Shown here: positions 1-12,930 of the stretch, piece after piece
Position numbering within the stretch: position 1 is the first letter of the stretch
Layout: every line of letters begins with the position of its first letter
DNA from: Pseudomonadales bacterium
GTDB taxonomy: Bacteria > Pseudomonadota > Gammaproteobacteria > Pseudomonadales > Azotimanducaceae
Assembly (NCBI GenBank): GCA_007131295.1
Contig: SLQW01000053.1
Location: forward strand, 37,702-101,701
Length of the DNA: 64,000 nt
Reading direction: 5' to 3'
Notes under the pieces: model-generated
Told to the model about the DNA's origin: nothing
Seen by the model: only the letters and a program-made list of their open reading frames with translations
Database searches by the model: none
Made by a program: the position numbers and the translations under genes

Positions 1-45
1 ATGTTGTGGCGTAGCGAAGAACTTCAGTTGCGCGAGGTCGGACAC
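1..45 (-). CDS. bpt: Bpt/Ate-type aminoacyl-tRNA-protein transferase, N-terminal 15 codons only
   Basis: Only the first 15 codons lie in the window; the rest runs off the left edge. Reading the minus strand from a GTG at 45 gives VSDLAQLKFFATPQH, which resembles the start of bacterial arginyl/leucyl-tRNA-protein transferases (a 'LxxLKFYAT-PH' opening). In Gammaproteobacteria this enzyme adds an amino acid to N-terminal Asp or Glu of proteins to mark them for ClpS/ClpAP. It lies directly downstream of aat on the same strand, the usual pairing of the two N-end-rule transferases. A GGGAG stands about 11 bases upstream; a TTG at 51 is an alternative start with better spacing. The identification rests on 15 residues plus synteny. 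Confidence 0.6.
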   Translation of the reverse strand, partial: MSDLAQLKFFATPQH

Positions 46-116
46 GGGCAATGCGCTCCCGAGATATGACGCCCCGAGTTTAGGGGAGTCCGAGGACTAG
101 AGGCCAGCGGCCGGTG

Positions 117-830
117 TCACCAGACGTAATCGAGTGACCAGGGAGACGGTGGGGCGGGCCGTTCAAGCAGCACGCGCAATTCTGCCAGAAAGGCGGCCCG
201 GCGCATCGGGCGCGCGCCCAGCGTCGCGAGATGGGCGTTGTGCAACTGGCAATCGAGCAGCGGCATGTCCCAGTGACGCATCTGCCCCAGGAGGTGGACC
301 AGGGCGATCTTCGAGCCACCCGTCGCCCGGCTGAACATCGACTCGCCGAAAAAACAGCGTCCGATCCCCACACCGTAGATGCCGCCGATCAGTGCTGCGC
401 GGTCCGTATCGTCGCTCCAGACCTCTACCGAGTGGGCCAGGCCCAGGCGGTGCAGGCGACCGTAAGCCTCCGCCATCTCCGGCGTGATCCAGGTTTCGCT
501 GGTATCGGCACGGGGTGCCGCGCAGGCGGCGACCACGGCATCGAAGGCCGTATCGGCAGAGACCCGATAATCGCGCCGGTTCAGACGCCGCCGCAGCGAT
601 CGGCTGATGTGGAGGGTATCCGGGCGCAGAACCGTACGCGGGTCCGGGGACCACCAGAGGATGGGGGAACCCTCCTCGTACCAGGGAAAGATGCCCTCGC
701 GATAGGCGCGTTCGAGTCGTTCCGGAGAGAGATCGCCGCCAGCGCAGAGCAGCCCCGAGGGTTCTTTGAGTGCCTGCTCGGGGGAAGGAAAGTCGAGACT
801 GTCGCTTGGCAGCCAGGGCAGCAGGCTCAC
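117..830 (-). CDS. aat: Leucyl/phenylalanyl-tRNA-protein transferase
   Basis: Transfers Leu or Phe from tRNA to N-terminal Arg or Lys of proteins, creating N-degrons for ClpS/ClpAP in the cytoplasm. The 237-aa product has the family's usual length and hallmarks: 'LLCAGGDLSPERL', 'GIFPWYEEGSPILWWSPDPR' near the N-terminus, 'ETWITPEM', 'GGIYGVGIG' and 'FFGESMF' in the centre. It starts with GTG at 830. It precedes the bpt-like gene on the same strand and follows trxB, a common core arrangement. Nothing in the sequence looks damaged. Confidence 0.97.
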   Translation of the reverse strand: MSLLPWLPSDSLDFPSPEQALKEPSGLLCAGGDLSPERLERAYREGIFPWYEEGSPILWWSPDPRTVLRPDTLHISRSLRRRLNRRDYRVSADTAFDAVVAACAAPRADTSETWITPEMAEAYGRLHRLGLAHSVEVWSDDTDRAALIGGIYGVGIGRCFFGESMFSRATGGSKIALVHLLGQMRHWDMPLLDCQLHNAHLATLGARPMRRAAFLAELRVLLERPAPPSPWSLDYVW

Positions 831-887
831 GGCCGCTCCAGGCGCCCGCTGGACACTGCCGACTGCCCCCTCGTCCCGAGGCGGCGC

Positions 888-2209
<1,322 letters not shown>

Positions 2210-2369
2210 GGGCGAGCACTCGTTGCTGCAAGCGGGGTGGCCGGCATGATACCTGTTTCGCCTGGAGCGACAAACGCCAGTGGGGAAACCCGCAGCTCGG
2301 CTTTCGAAGGCGTTGAAGAATGCTCTCTAACAGACTGATTTGGAATGAGGAAATAGAACTATAGAAGTA

Positions 2370-4778
2370 ATGGGAGTAGACTTCCGGGGAAACCGTGACG
2401 AGGGTGAAGCATTGCCGCAGAAAGGAGCAGCTGCTGCTGGCAGAGGGGCAGCGTCCCGACAGCAGGTGTCAGCAGATCCGCATTCGGGGAGCCGTCTGCT
2501 GACCCATGTCGGGCATGGTCTGCGCGAAGCCGCGTTGATCCTGGCGCTGGCCGTCGCCGCCTGGTTGCTGCTTGCACTGCTTTCCTTCGCGCCCGATGAC
2601 CCCGGATTCTCCCATACGGGCTCCCGGGACACCGTCGCCAATCTTGCAGGTGCTTCCGGTGCCTGGGTTGCCGACGTGCTTTCCACCCTGCTTGGCTGGT
2701 TCGCCTACCTGCTACCCATTGCCTTCGCCATGCTTGCGCTGCGCCTGTTCTGGAGCCGGCGTCGCCCGCTCGCGCTGGACCGGATGACGCTCGCGCTGCG
2801 CCTGATCGGCTTTGTCATCACTTTAGCCAGCGGCTGTGTGCTCGCCTACATGCACATTGCAAGCGGTTCCGAGCTCCTGCCGTCCGGGAGTGGGGGTATT
2901 CTTGGCTTGTGGCTGGGAGAGGGGATCCATGCCACTTTGGGGCTGCCCGGCGGCACACTGATGATGCTGGCGGTGTTCCTGCTCGGCATCACCCTTTTCA
3001 CCGGACTGTCTTGGTTCGCGCTGGCGGAGGCGTTAGGACAGGCGGCCGTGGCCTCGGTAACGGCCATGCGCGATCGGTTGCTCAAGTTCCAAGCTGACCG
3101 TCAGGCGAAGGCCGAGGCACGTTTGGAGCAGCAGAAGCGGCGACAGCGCGTCGAACTGGAAGTGGAGCGCCAGCAGGCCCGGCCGAAGGTGGCGATCGAA
3201 AAGCCCAAGGCGAAGATAGAGCCGGCGCCGCGGGTGCAGCGGGAGAAGCAGCGCAAGCTCTTCGATGCACCGGTGCAGGGCGAGCTGCCGCCGCTCGACC
3301 TGCTCGACGCGACCGAGCCCCACGAACGACGCAGCATGTCGGACGCGTCTCTGGAAGCCATGTCGCGCATGCTCGAATTGAAACTGAAGGACTTCGGCGT
3401 GGAGGTGGAAGTGGTCGCCGTCCATCCGGGCCCGGTGATCACTCGCTTCGAGATTCAGCCTGCCGCGGGGGTCAAGGTCAGTCGTATCTCCGGCTTGGCG
3501 AAGGATCTGGCGCGGTCGCTGGCCGTGATCAGCGTGCGCGTGGTTGAGGTGATTCCGGGCAAGTCGACGGTGGGCATCGAGATTCCGAATGAGGATCGGG
3601 AGATCGTACGTCTGCGGGAGGTGCTCGCATCCAAGGAGTACGACAGCGCGAATTCCAACCTGTCGCTGGTCCTTGGGAAGGACATTGCCGGACAGCCGGT
3701 CGTAGTGGATCTCGCCCGCATGCCGCACCTGCTGGTAGCGGGTACCACGGGCTCGGGCAAGTCCGTCGGCGTCAACGCCATGCTCCTGTCGCTCTTGTTC
3801 AAGTCCTCTCCGGAAGAGGTTCGCCTGATCATGGTGGACCCGAAGATGCTGGAGCTCTCGGTGTACGAGGGCATTCCGCACCTGCTGACGCCGGTGGTGA
3901 CGGACATGAAGGAGGCCGCTGCGGCCCTGCGCTGGTGCGTGGCCGAGATGGAGCGCCGCTATCGGCTCCTCGCGAGCCTGGGAGTGCGCAACCTTGCCGG
4001 GTACAACCGCAAGGTCAAGGATGCAGAGAAAGCCGGGACGCCGCTGGCCGATCCCCTCTGGAAGCCGCCCACCGTATTCGAGGGGGAAGTCCCGCCGCAG
4101 GCGCCAACGCTTGCGACACTGCCGCAGATCGTCGTGGTGATCGACGAGTTCGCGGACATGATCATGATCGTGGGCAAAAAGGTGGAGGAGCTGATCGCGC
4201 GCATCGCCCAGAAGGCGCGGGCCGCGGGGATCCACCTGGTCCTGGCCACACAACGTCCATCCGTGGACGTCATCACGGGCCTGATCAAGGCGAACATCCC
4301 GACCCGGATCAGTTTTCAGGTGTCGTCCAAGGTCGATTCACGGACCATTCTCGATCAGGGCGGTGCCGAGCAGCTGCTCGGACATGGCGACATGCTCTAT
4401 CTGCCACCGGGAACCGCGGTGCCGATCCGGGTGCATGGTGCATTCGTGGCTGACGACGAAGTGCATCGCGTGGTGTCTGACTGGTGCAGGCGGGGTGAAC
4501 CGGACTACTTGCCGGAGGTGCTCGAGGGTCCCGCGGAAGGCGATAGTGCCGGCGGCGGCAGCAGCGGAGATGCTGAGCAGGACGACCCGCTATACGACGA
4601 GGCCGTGGCCTTCGTTCTCGAGTCGCGCCGGGCGTCCATATCTGCCGTGCAACGCAAGCTCCGCATCGGCTACAACCGGGCGGCGCGCATGATCGAGTCT
4701 ATGGAAGCTGCCGGCGTAGTCAGCAGCATGGACAGCAACGGCAGTCGGGAGGTGCTCGCCCCCGGCCGGGAGGAGTGA
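2370..4778 (+). CDS. ftsK: DNA translocase FtsK
   Basis: Septal ATP-driven DNA pump that clears and resolves the chromosome terminus at division. The N-terminal part has about four membrane helices (roughly residues 50-215). A short charged linker rich in Lys/Arg/Gln/Glu follows, then the motor with Walker A '[10 protein letters not shown]' near 460 and Walker B '[10 protein letters not shown]' near 590. The C-terminal winged-helix gamma domain covers the last ~65 residues. At 802 aa it lacks the very long linker of E. coli FtsK, as in many other proteobacteria. The ATG at 2370 has no good ribosome site; a TTG at 2412 preceded by GAGGGTGAAG is a likely alternative. lolA follows directly. Confidence 0.96.
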   Translation: MGVDFRGNRDEGEALPQKGAAAAGRGAASRQQVSADPHSGSRLLTHVGHGLREAALILALAVAAWLLLALLSFAPDDPGFSHTGSRDTVANLAGASGAWVADVLSTLLGWFAYLLPIAFAMLALRLFWSRRRPLALDRMTLALRLIGFVITLASGCVLAYMHIASGSELLPSGSGGILGLWLGEGIHATLGLPGGTLMMLAVFLLGITLFTGLSWFALAEALGQAAVASVTAMRDRLLKFQADRQAKAEARLEQQKRRQRVELEVERQQARPKVAIEKPKAKIEPAPRVQREKQRKLFDAPVQGELPPLDLLDATEPHERRSMSDASLEAMSRMLELKLKDFGVEVEVVAVHPGPVITRFEIQPAAGVKVSRISGLAKDLARSLAVISVRVVEVIPGKSTVGIEIPNEDREIVRLREVLASKEYDSANSNLSLVLGKDIAGQPVVVDLARMPHLLVAGTTGSGKSVGVNAMLLSLLFKSSPEEVRLIMVDPKMLELSVYEGIPHLLTPVVTDMKEAAAALRWCVAEMERRYRLLASLGVRNLAGYNRKVKDAEKAGTPLADPLWKPPTVFEGEVPPQAPTLATLPQIVVVIDEFADMIMIVGKKVEELIARIAQKARAAGIHLVLATQRPSVDVITGLIKANIPTRISFQVSSKVDSRTILDQGGAEQLLGHGDMLYLPPGTAVPIRVHGAFVADDEVHRVVSDWCRRGEPDYLPEVLEGPAEGDSAGGGSSGDAEQDDPLYDEAVAFVLESRRASISAVQRKLRIGYNRAARMIESMEAAGVVSSMDSNGSREVLAPGREE

Positions 4779-5437
4779 TGACCCTGAAGCGAATCCTTTT
4801 CGGTGGCTTGGCGCTGGCCCTTGCAATCAGCGTGGCAGCGGCGAATGGCAACGCATCCGCAGCAGAGCGCCTCGCCGAGCACATGGCGGATCTCGAGCAG
4901 CTCACGGCGGGATTCGACCAGCGCCTGGTGGATGGGCGCGGCATCGAGCTGCGGCGTACCCGCGGTCGTCTCTGGGCCGAGCGTCCCGATCGCTTCCGCT
5001 GGGAGGTGGAGGCGCCGTTCGCGGAACTGCTCATCGGCGATGGCGAAACCCTTTGGCTTTGGGACCCGGATCTCGAACAGGTAACGGTCCGCCCCTATGA
5101 CGATCGCTTGCAGGCAACTCCGGCGCGGTTGCTGTCCGGAGCCGTGGAGGACCTGCTCGAGGCCTTCGATGTCGATCATCTAGCCGCGGATGCCGGTCGC
5201 GACCGCTTCACCCTCTGGCCGCGTGCCGGCGATGCACTGTTCGAACGCCTGGAGTTCATCTTCGAAGACGGACGCCCGAGCCACCTCGTCATTCATGACG
5301 GTCTCGGTCAGCGAACCGAGGTGCAGCTCTTGGATGTGCAGACGCAGTTCGACGCGGACGCAGACCGGTTCCGCTTCGAGATCCCGGAAGGCGCCGACGT
5401 GCTCTACGAGGAGGCGGAGCACTCCGGCGATGACTGA
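4778..5437 (+). CDS. lolA: Outer-membrane lipoprotein carrier LolA
   Basis: Periplasmic chaperone that takes mature lipoproteins from LolCDE to LolB. The 219-aa product opens with a signal peptide (basic 'MTLKR', a hydrophobic stretch, then 'NASA-AE' as a cleavage site near residue 29). It continues with the LolA signature 'DLEQLTAGFDQ', 'GRLWAERPDRFRWEVEAPF' and 'LWLWDPDLEQVTVR'. The ATG at 4778 overlaps the ftsK stop (TGATG) and has GGAGG at good spacing; a GTG one codon earlier is possible. The stop overlaps rarA by 8 bp, so ftsK-lolA-rarA form one unit. Confidence 0.95.
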   Translation: MTLKRILFGGLALALAISVAAANGNASAAERLAEHMADLEQLTAGFDQRLVDGRGIELRRTRGRLWAERPDRFRWEVEAPFAELLIGDGETLWLWDPDLEQVTVRPYDDRLQATPARLLSGAVEDLLEAFDVDHLAADAGRDRFTLWPRAGDALFERLEFIFEDGRPSHLVIHDGLGQRTEVQLLDVQTQFDADADRFRFEIPEGADVLYEEAEHSGDD

Positions 5438-6770
5438 CGGCGCCGCTGCGGCGCCGCTGGCTGCCCGTCTGCGCCCGGCGGAACTTGCCGATATGGCGGG
5501 GCAGGAGCATCTCCTGAGACCCGGCCGGCCGCTGGCCGGGATGATCGAGCGTGGCCGCGTCCACTCCATGATCCTGTGGGGGCCGCCGGGTACCGGCAAA
5601 ACGACGCTGGCTGGAATTCTCGCCGCTGCGTCGCGGCAGGAACTGGTTGCGCTGTCTGCCGTCATGGCTGGCGTGAAGGACGTCCGCGCCGCTGTGGAGC
5701 AGGCACGGGAACGCAGGGTCCAAGGTGTCGGGACTCTGCTTTTCATCGACGAGGTACATCGCTTCAATAAGGCCCAGCAGGATGCGTTCCTGCCGTTCGT
5801 GGAGGATGGCACGCTCACATTCATCGGGGCGACGACGGAGAATCCTTCCTTCGAAGTGCGCTCGGCGCTGCTGTCCCGTGCGCGTGTCTATCGCCTGCGG
5901 CCGCTTAACGAGGAGGACCTCGGGCGGGTCCTCGATCGGGGTCGTGCCCGCCTCGAGGAGGAGGGCGGGGCGTTGGAGATCACTCCCGATGCCAGGCCCC
6001 GCCTGCTTGGTGCGGCCGACGGGGATGCTCGCCGGCTGCTTAACCTGCTGGAGCTCGCCGCGGATCTCGCCCCGATAACGGGGGGGCGGCGACGTATCGA
6101 TGCGGAAGTGCTGGCCGAGGTTACGGCTGGCGATCTACGCCGTTTCGACAAGGGCGGCGACGTCTTCTACGAACAGATCTCGGCCCTGCACAAGGCGGTG
6201 CGGGGATCCTCTCCCGATGCGGGGCTGTACTGGCTCGTGCGCATGCTCGACGGCGGTGCCGATCCTCTGTATGTTGCGCGCCGCGTAGTGCGCATGGCCA
6301 GCGAGGACATCGGGAACGCCGACCCCCGGGCCCTATCGGTCGCGCTGGATGCCTGGCATGTCCAGGAGCGGCTCGGTTCGCCGGAAGGCGAACTGGCCCT
6401 GGCCCAGGCGGTCGTCTATCTCGCCTGTGCGCCGAAGAGCAATGCGGTCTATGCGGCCTTCAATGCGGTGCGCGAGGCCGTGCGCAGCGGCGGCTCTGTG
6501 GAAGTACCGATGCACCTGCGGAATGCGCCGACCCGATTGCTCGCGGCGATGCAGCACGGAGCCGGATATCGCTATGCCCACGACTGGCCGGACGCCTACG
6601 TTCCGGGCGAAAGCTATCTGCCGCCGGCGTTGGCCGACAGGCGCTTCTACGCGCCGACCGACCGTGGCTTCGAGCAACGCCTGGCGCAGAAGCTTGCGTG
6701 GATGCGCGAGCAGGACGCGAAGTCGGCCTGGCAGCGCTGGGGCGAAGACGAAAGCCAGGACGAGGTCTGA
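5430..6770 (+). CDS. rarA: Replication-associated recombination protein A (RarA/MgsA)
   Basis: AAA+ ATPase of the clamp-loader family acting at stalled replication forks. The protein is 446 aa, about the length of E. coli RarA. It shows Walker A 'GPPGTGKTTLAG' near residue 52, Walker B 'LLFIDEVHRFNK' near 105, sensor-1 'FIGATTENPSFEV', and the C-terminal tetramerisation and 'YLPPAL' regions. The open frame extends further upstream inside lolA, but the ATG at 5430 matches the family N-terminus ('MTDGAAAAPLAARLRP'). It overlaps the lolA stop by 8 bp, and serS starts 3 bp after its stop. Confidence 0.96.
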   Translation: MTDGAAAAPLAARLRPAELADMAGQEHLLRPGRPLAGMIERGRVHSMILWGPPGTGKTTLAGILAAASRQELVALSAVMAGVKDVRAAVEQARERRVQGVGTLLFIDEVHRFNKAQQDAFLPFVEDGTLTFIGATTENPSFEVRSALLSRARVYRLRPLNEEDLGRVLDRGRARLEEEGGALEITPDARPRLLGAADGDARRLLNLLELAADLAPITGGRRRIDAEVLAEVTAGDLRRFDKGGDVFYEQISALHKAVRGSSPDAGLYWLVRMLDGGADPLYVARRVVRMASEDIGNADPRALSVALDAWHVQERLGSPEGELALAQAVVYLACAPKSNAVYAAFNAVREAVRSGGSVEVPMHLRNAPTRLLAAMQHGAGYRYAHDWPDAYVPGESYLPPALADRRFYAPTDRGFEQRLAQKLAWMREQDAKSAWQRWGEDESQDEV

Positions 6771-8060
<1,290 letters not shown>

Positions 8061-8079
8061 GGCGACGCGGACGCGATCC

Positions 8080-9495
8080 ATGGATTACTTTCCCATTTTC
8101 CTCGACATCCGCGGCGCCCGCTGCGTGGTGATCGGCGGCGGCGATGTCGCCCAGCGCAAGGCCGAGGCCTTGCGGCGCGCGGGCGGGGCCGTGGATGTCA
8201 TCGCGCCGGAAATCCATGCGGCGCTCGTTCAGCTCGCAGAGGCGAGTGGAGGCCGGGCCGAGCTTCGTGGCTGGCATGCCGATGATCTGGACGGCGCCCG
8301 CCTGGTTGTGGCGGCGACGGATCGTGAGGACGTCAATCGCGCGGTCTCCGAGGCGGCCAGGGTACGCAACGTTCCCGTGAACGTGGTGGATCGGCCGGAG
8401 CTCTGCAGCTACATCGTACCTTCCATCGTCGATCGCTCTCCGCTCGTGATCGCGCTCTCCAGTGGTGGCGCCTCGCCGGTCCTGCTGAGGATCCTGCGGG
8501 AACGTTTGGAGCGCATGTTCCCGGCGGCCTACGGCGAACTCGCGCGCCTTGCCGGTAGCGTCCGCGACCGGGTGCGACAGGCGGTCACTGATCCGGAGCT
8601 TAGGCGGCGCTTCTGGGAACGAGTGCTCGAAGGCCCCGTCGCCGAAGCGGTCGTCAGCGGCCGGGGTGAAGAGGCCCAGGCCCTGCTGGATGCGGAAATC
8701 GCAGGGGGAACTGCGGCGGCAGACCGGGGTGGTGAGGTGTGGCTGGTGGGGGCGGGGCCGGGCGATCCGGATCTGCTCACGCTCAAGGCGTTGCGCCTGA
8801 TGCAGCGTGCCGATGTGGTTCTCTACGACAACCTGGTGTCTCCCGGCATTCTGGACCTGGTGCGTCGCGACGCCGAGAGAATCTATGTCGGTAAGCGTCG
8901 AGCAATGCATGCCGTACGCCAGGAAGGCATCCACGCCATGCTGCTTGAATATGCACGCAAGGGGTGCCGTGTCCTGCGTCTGAAGGGCGGCGATCCCTTC
9001 GTGTTCGGTCGCGGAGGCGAGGAAATCGCGAGTCTCGCTGCAGAGGGTATCCCGTTCCAGGTCGTCCCCGGCATCACGGCAGCAAACGGCTGTGCGGCTT
9101 ATGCGGGCATACCGCTTACGCATCGTGATTACGCGCAATCCGTGCGCTTCGTCACCGGCCATCTCAAGGGCGATGCGGTCAACCTCCACTGGCCGGAGCT
9201 CGCAGACCCCGGCCAGACACTGGTCGTGTATATGGGGCTGGTCGGACTCGAAGCGCTGGTGGCGGGTCTGCTCGAGCACGGTCGTGATCCGGCTACACCC
9301 ATCGCCCTGATCGAGCGGGGCACGCTGCCGGAACAGCGCGTGATCACCGGTAGTCTGGCGGACATCACGGAGCGCGTGCGTACAGCCGAGGTCCATGCGC
9401 CCACGCTGCTCATCGTCGGCGAGGTGGTGCGGCTGCGCGACACCTTAGCGTGGCGTGGAGATGCCGCCTCTGCGCTGTTGCGCCAAGACGGGTAG
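8080..9495 (+). CDS. cysG: Siroheme synthase CysG (trifunctional)
   Basis: Converts uroporphyrinogen III to siroheme for sulfite and nitrite reductases. The N-terminal half is the precorrin-2 dehydrogenase/ferrochelatase (CysG-B): '[22 protein letters not shown]' shows its Rossmann motif. The C-terminal half is the SAM-dependent uroporphyrinogen methyltransferase: '[20 protein letters not shown]' near residue 223, then '[15 protein letters not shown]' and 'VVPGITAA'. At 471 aa it is a normal fusion enzyme. The open frame extends upstream into serS, but the ATG at 8080 fits the family start. Gene order serS-cysG is conserved in pseudomonad-like genomes, where tus genes usually follow closely; here they lie 6 kb away. 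Confidence 0.97.
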   Translation: MDYFPIFLDIRGARCVVIGGGDVAQRKAEALRRAGGAVDVIAPEIHAALVQLAEASGGRAELRGWHADDLDGARLVVAATDREDVNRAVSEAARVRNVPVNVVDRPELCSYIVPSIVDRSPLVIALSSGGASPVLLRILRERLERMFPAAYGELARLAGSVRDRVRQAVTDPELRRRFWERVLEGPVAEAVVSGRGEEAQALLDAEIAGGTAAADRGGEVWLVGAGPGDPDLLTLKALRLMQRADVVLYDNLVSPGILDLVRRDAERIYVGKRRAMHAVRQEGIHAMLLEYARKGCRVLRLKGGDPFVFGRGGEEIASLAAEGIPFQVVPGITAANGCAAYAGIPLTHRDYAQSVRFVTGHLKGDAVNLHWPELADPGQTLVVYMGLVGLEALVAGLLEHGRDPATPIALIERGTLPEQRVITGSLADITERVRTAEVHAPTLLIVGEVVRLRDTLAWRGDAASALLRQDG

Positions 9496-9496
9496 T

Positions 9497-11278
9497 TTAC
9501 TCCTTCTCGCCAAACGCTCCGTGACCGAGACGCTCGCGCCGGACGTCTTCCGAAAGTTGCGCGTCGCCCTGCTTTTCGAGCTGCCGCGGTCGCGTCTGCT
9601 CGTTCATCTGGTGGATGCTCGAGGCCGCCTCCAGGTCTGCTTGGGACTGCACCCCTGCCATGACCTGACGCTCGCGCAGGTAGCGCCGCATGTCGGCAAT
9701 CAGCTCATTCGTCAAGGTGTCGTCCCGCTCCATGGCGAGCACGTACCGTGGCTGCTCCAGATTCATGGCACCACTGACAGCAATGATGCTGGAGTGGATC
9801 TGGCTGACGACAAGCCACGGCGTCAGGCTCGAACGGACGAAGATATTCTCCGATCGCGTCGAGTCGTGAATGCTCATGCCGGTGGCGAGCCGCGACTCGC
9901 TGTAGGTGCCGCTGGCGCGGAATGCAATGAGGCGGGATTCGAACTGGAACTCGCCAAGATAGATGTTGGCGACGTAGGCCAGTGCGCCTCCGAGCAACCA
10001 GAGCACCGCCGGGCCAAGCAGCGCGCTGGCGAGCACCTCGACGGACGGTTCGGCCAGATTCTGGATGGCGAAGAAGAGCCAGACCGACGATCCGAGCAGC
10101 AGCACCTGACCGAGGAGGACGCCCGGCAGAATCAAGGGGTCACGGCGCAGCTCCAGCGGTGCGGGTTGAATCTCATGCAGGATTTCACCACCGAAGTCTC
10201 CCTTGTTGTCGCTACCCTGGCTCTGGAGCATGGGCGGTTCGTTGATGTATTCCCGGTTGGGAATCTCCATGTAACGGTGGTTTGCCAGCGTCATTTCGAT
10301 GGCGCGGAAGATGTCCATGGGATGGACGCTTTCCTGCCAGTGATCCCGATACTCGGATACCTCTGTCGGTACCATGCCGCGCGGAGCACGCCGCAGCGCC
10401 ATGACAAAGGCGTATAGGAAAGCTGCGAACAACGCTCCGGCAAACACGGCCAGCCAGGGATAGGGATTGAGCGGCAACGGCGGCAGGCCGGTCGTCTCTT
10501 GGTAGTCGACGAGCTGGACGGTCAGGAGAACCGGCACGCCGAGCCAGAGCGCGAGCTTGATGAACTGCTGGAAAGGCCGCTCCTGGAAGGACGTCGTGCT
10601 GCTGTGGGTCCGGGGCGCGCGCAGGTCGGAGTTGCGCCAGAGCGGACTCGGCTTGAACCGCAACCACACGAGGAAGATCACGAGCAACGCCGCGAGTCCC
10701 AGATAGCTCGCGACAGGTGACTCGAACACCACGCTCCACTCGGTCGTGCGCGCATAAAGCAGCGTGAGCCCGAGGAGCAGCAGGACCACGGCACTGAACC
10801 AGGCGGCCATGAACAGCTTCAAAGTGATCCAGCGCATCGGCCAGGGCAGGAAAATGAGGTGAAAACTGAGGCCGTTGAGCATGCGGGCGAGCCAGCCGCG
10901 CGGTTCCCTGAACGTGAGGTTCTTGCGCCCGACGAGCATCTCGCTGAGCACCTTCGGAGGATCGTAGATGCCCTCGTGCTGAAAAGCGCCCTCCCGACCT
11001 GGCGTGATGCTCGGAGCATTCGAAGCAGAGCGGGAAAGGTTCGCAGGCACGCCGCGTCCGACGTAGAAGCGAGCGACCTTGAACAGGCCCAGACCAACTG
11101 CATACAGGCCGATGGCGAGCAGCAGGACGCCGGTGCCGAAGCGAAGATCGTCGGCTCCGTAAAGGATCAGATAACCACCGAGGCAGGCGACTGCGGCGCC
11201 ACGGAGGAAGTAGAGCAAACCTTCGAGCCGGAAGGGATTGCGCAGCTCGATCGACTGCGAACCGTATTCGAATGCCAC
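9497..11278 (-). CDS. Large multi-pass membrane protein of unknown function
   Basis: A 593-aa protein that I do not recognise. It has two hydrophobic helices near residues 22-67, two more near 135-160, one near 190-210, two near 240-300 and two near 390-450. Between and after them are soluble stretches: 'EIPNREYINEPPMLQSQGSDNKGDFGG' (read in parts) in the middle and a charged, Gln-rich tail of about 140 residues. The tail contains 'SRSENIFVRSSLTPW'-like segments that may form a small domain facing one side of the membrane. The GTG start at 11278 has a G-run upstream. It is convergent with cysG with one base between stops. An MFS gene lies upstream on the same strand, 120 bp away. Confidence 0.75.
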   Translation of the reverse strand: MAFEYGSQSIELRNPFRLEGLLYFLRGAAVACLGGYLILYGADDLRFGTGVLLLAIGLYAVGLGLFKVARFYVGRGVPANLSRSASNAPSITPGREGAFQHEGIYDPPKVLSEMLVGRKNLTFREPRGWLARMLNGLSFHLIFLPWPMRWITLKLFMAAWFSAVVLLLLGLTLLYARTTEWSVVFESPVASYLGLAALLVIFLVWLRFKPSPLWRNSDLRAPRTHSSTTSFQERPFQQFIKLALWLGVPVLLTVQLVDYQETTGLPPLPLNPYPWLAVFAGALFAAFLYAFVMALRRAPRGMVPTEVSEYRDHWQESVHPMDIFRAIEMTLANHRYMEIPNREYINEPPMLQSQGSDNKGDFGGEILHEIQPAPLELRRDPLILPGVLLGQVLLLGSSVWLFFAIQNLAEPSVEVLASALLGPAVLWLLGGALAYVANIYLGEFQFESRLIAFRASGTYSESRLATGMSIHDSTRSENIFVRSSLTPWLVVSQIHSSIIAVSGAMNLEQPRYVLAMERDDTLTNELIADMRRYLRERQVMAGVQSQADLEAASSIHQMNEQTRPRQLEKQGDAQLSEDVRRERLGHGAFGEKE

Positions 11279-11398
11279 CGTCGACGACCCCCCTTGGTCA
11301 GATGGGAGCGATTCGACTCCAGCGGTACTGGTTCCCGCGGACGGCAGTCGTTGGCGAAACCCTACCCGATTTCGCCGCCCGGCTACAGTACTCCGGTG

Positions 11399-12655
11399 TC
11401 ACGCTTCGCGATCGTGCCAGAGTCCGGTGGCGGTGATGCCGAGGATGAAAATGAACAGGGACACCAGCAGTCCCGGGACGAAACCCGCGAGAACGCCGGC
11501 GAGATCGATCACGCTGCCGAGGATGAGTGCGCCGAGTGGGGCTGCGGACAATGTTCCCAGCACGAAGATGCTCAGAATGCGCGCCCGCTGCGCTTCCGGA
11601 GCGCCGCTTTGCACCATCATCCGGGCCGTGGTGCTGGTCACCCCCATGTTCATGCCCCAGCCGGCGGTTGCGAGCACCATCAGCCACAGCGGCGGCTCGA
11701 GCAGGAACACTGCGAACAGCAGCACGCGTGTGATCTGCATGACCAGGAACAGCCGTCCCGGTCTGGCCAGGGGCAGGAAGCGCAGCATGCCCACGTTCGA
11801 CGCGATACTGCCGGCGAAGAACGTGATGCTGAGCGCCGCGAGCAGTGCGGCATCGCCGCTGTAACTGCGGGTGACGAGGAACGGATAGACGACGAACCAG
11901 GCGCCGGCGTTGAAGATGCTCGAGAGAAAGTTCAGTGCGATCACGTCCCGGACGCGCGTGCTCTGCCAGAGGATTCGGAATCCCTCGCGCACATCGTCGA
12001 TCGTCCGCGCTTGCGTCGTCCGTGGCTCGACGCGGGTGAGGGCCGGGGCGATACCGGTCATCGCCAGTGCTCCGAGCCCGAACAGGATGGACTGAATCAG
12101 CAGCACCGGTTCCAGGCCAAGCGCATCGATTCGCCCACCGAGCCAGGTTCCCCCGAGGCCGACCGTGGCGGTCACCGCCGTGGTCAGAACCACGGTGCGC
12201 TGAATGTGACCGCGCGCAACCCGGTTGAGAAGGGCGACGCGCGGCGGTTCGGAAAGTCCCGCAAGGGCAGCGACGGCCAGTCCGAACAGGATCACGCCGA
12301 GGTAGCTCAGCCCGAAGCCGAACACCAGCGCAGCCATCAGCAGAGGCGGGACGGCCGCCAGCAGGTGCATGCGGAGCAGCAGGATGCGGCCATCGAAGCG
12401 GTCGCCCAAGCTGCCCCCGAAGAGCATGAGCGCAAATCCGGGCAGGGCGATCAGCATCTGGGCGACGCCGACCTGGGTGCCGGGCACGGCCAGCATGCCG
12501 ACGAGCATCCAGGTAACGAGGAACTGCTGCAGATTGACGCCGGCCATCCAGGATGCGCTGGCGCTGAGGTAGGCCGCGAAGTCGCGACGACCGGGCTGGG
12601 CGGATACAGCAGAGGATGGCGCTGTTGCAGCCTCTTCTTTACCGGGAGGTTTCAA
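11399..12655 (-). CDS. MFS transporter (multidrug/EntS-like exporter family)
   Basis: Twelve-helix secondary transporter, about 418 aa from a TTG at 12655. It shows the MFS loop 2-3 pattern 'GSLGDRFDGR' and the matching second-half loop, with an 'MNMGVTSTTARMMVQ' segment like EntS/DHA3 exporters. The frame stays open to an ATG at 12910, but the extra 85 codons are low-complexity Arg/Ala/Gly and would cross a strong hairpin at 12786-12814, so I place the start at the TTG. Its SD is not clear, so the start is uncertain. No substrate can be assigned. It is divergent from the DUF385 gene at 12931. Confidence 0.8.
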   Translation of the reverse strand: MKPPGKEEAATAPSSAVSAQPGRRDFAAYLSASASWMAGVNLQQFLVTWMLVGMLAVPGTQVGVAQMLIALPGFALMLFGGSLGDRFDGRILLLRMHLLAAVPPLLMAALVFGFGLSYLGVILFGLAVAALAGLSEPPRVALLNRVARGHIQRTVVLTTAVTATVGLGGTWLGGRIDALGLEPVLLIQSILFGLGALAMTGIAPALTRVEPRTTQARTIDDVREGFRILWQSTRVRDVIALNFLSSIFNAGAWFVVYPFLVTRSYSGDAALLAALSITFFAGSIASNVGMLRFLPLARPGRLFLVMQITRVLLFAVFLLEPPLWLMVLATAGWGMNMGVTSTTARMMVQSGAPEAQRARILSIFVLGTLSAAPLGALILGSVIDLAGVLAGFVPGLLVSLFIFILGITATGLWHDREA

Positions 12656-12785
12656 CGGTCGCTGATCGGCTCGGGAAATCGGGAGGGTGTTCTGTCCGCC
12701 ATTCAGGTCTGCACGCTCGAGCTCATGGTCAATGGTTACCGCGCCGCGCCGCGCCGCGACGTCGCCGGCGGCCGCGTAGTGTAGC

Positions 12786-12814
12786 CGAGGTCCGCGGAGT
12801 GGTCGCGGACCTCG
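12786..12814. repeat. Perfect 11-bp inverted repeat (hairpin) between divergent genes
   Basis: CGAGGTCCGCG at 12786-12796 and its exact reverse complement at 12804-12814 enclose a 7-base loop. There is no T-run on either side. Just to the right lie small palindromes: GTGCAC twice around 12815-12828, GGCCATGG, and GTGTACAC. The segment stands between the MFS gene (minus) and the DUF385 gene (plus), so it may be an operator cluster or an attenuator-like stem. The function is unknown. Confidence 0.45.
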
Positions 12815-12930
12815 TGCACAGGTGCACAATGGCCATGGGCCGGCGTGTACACTGCACTTCGCGTCTGCACCGTCCTCGCGACGGTCGCCACCTCCCAGGT
12901 CGGAACGCACAGGGAAGCAGGAGGGCTGCC

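Noticed and set aside
10859..12784. 641-codon plus-strand frame opposite the membrane protein and MFS genes
   Set aside because: Its product is Arg/Gln/His-rich with no hydrophobic pattern or motif, while the minus strand encodes recognisable membrane proteins.
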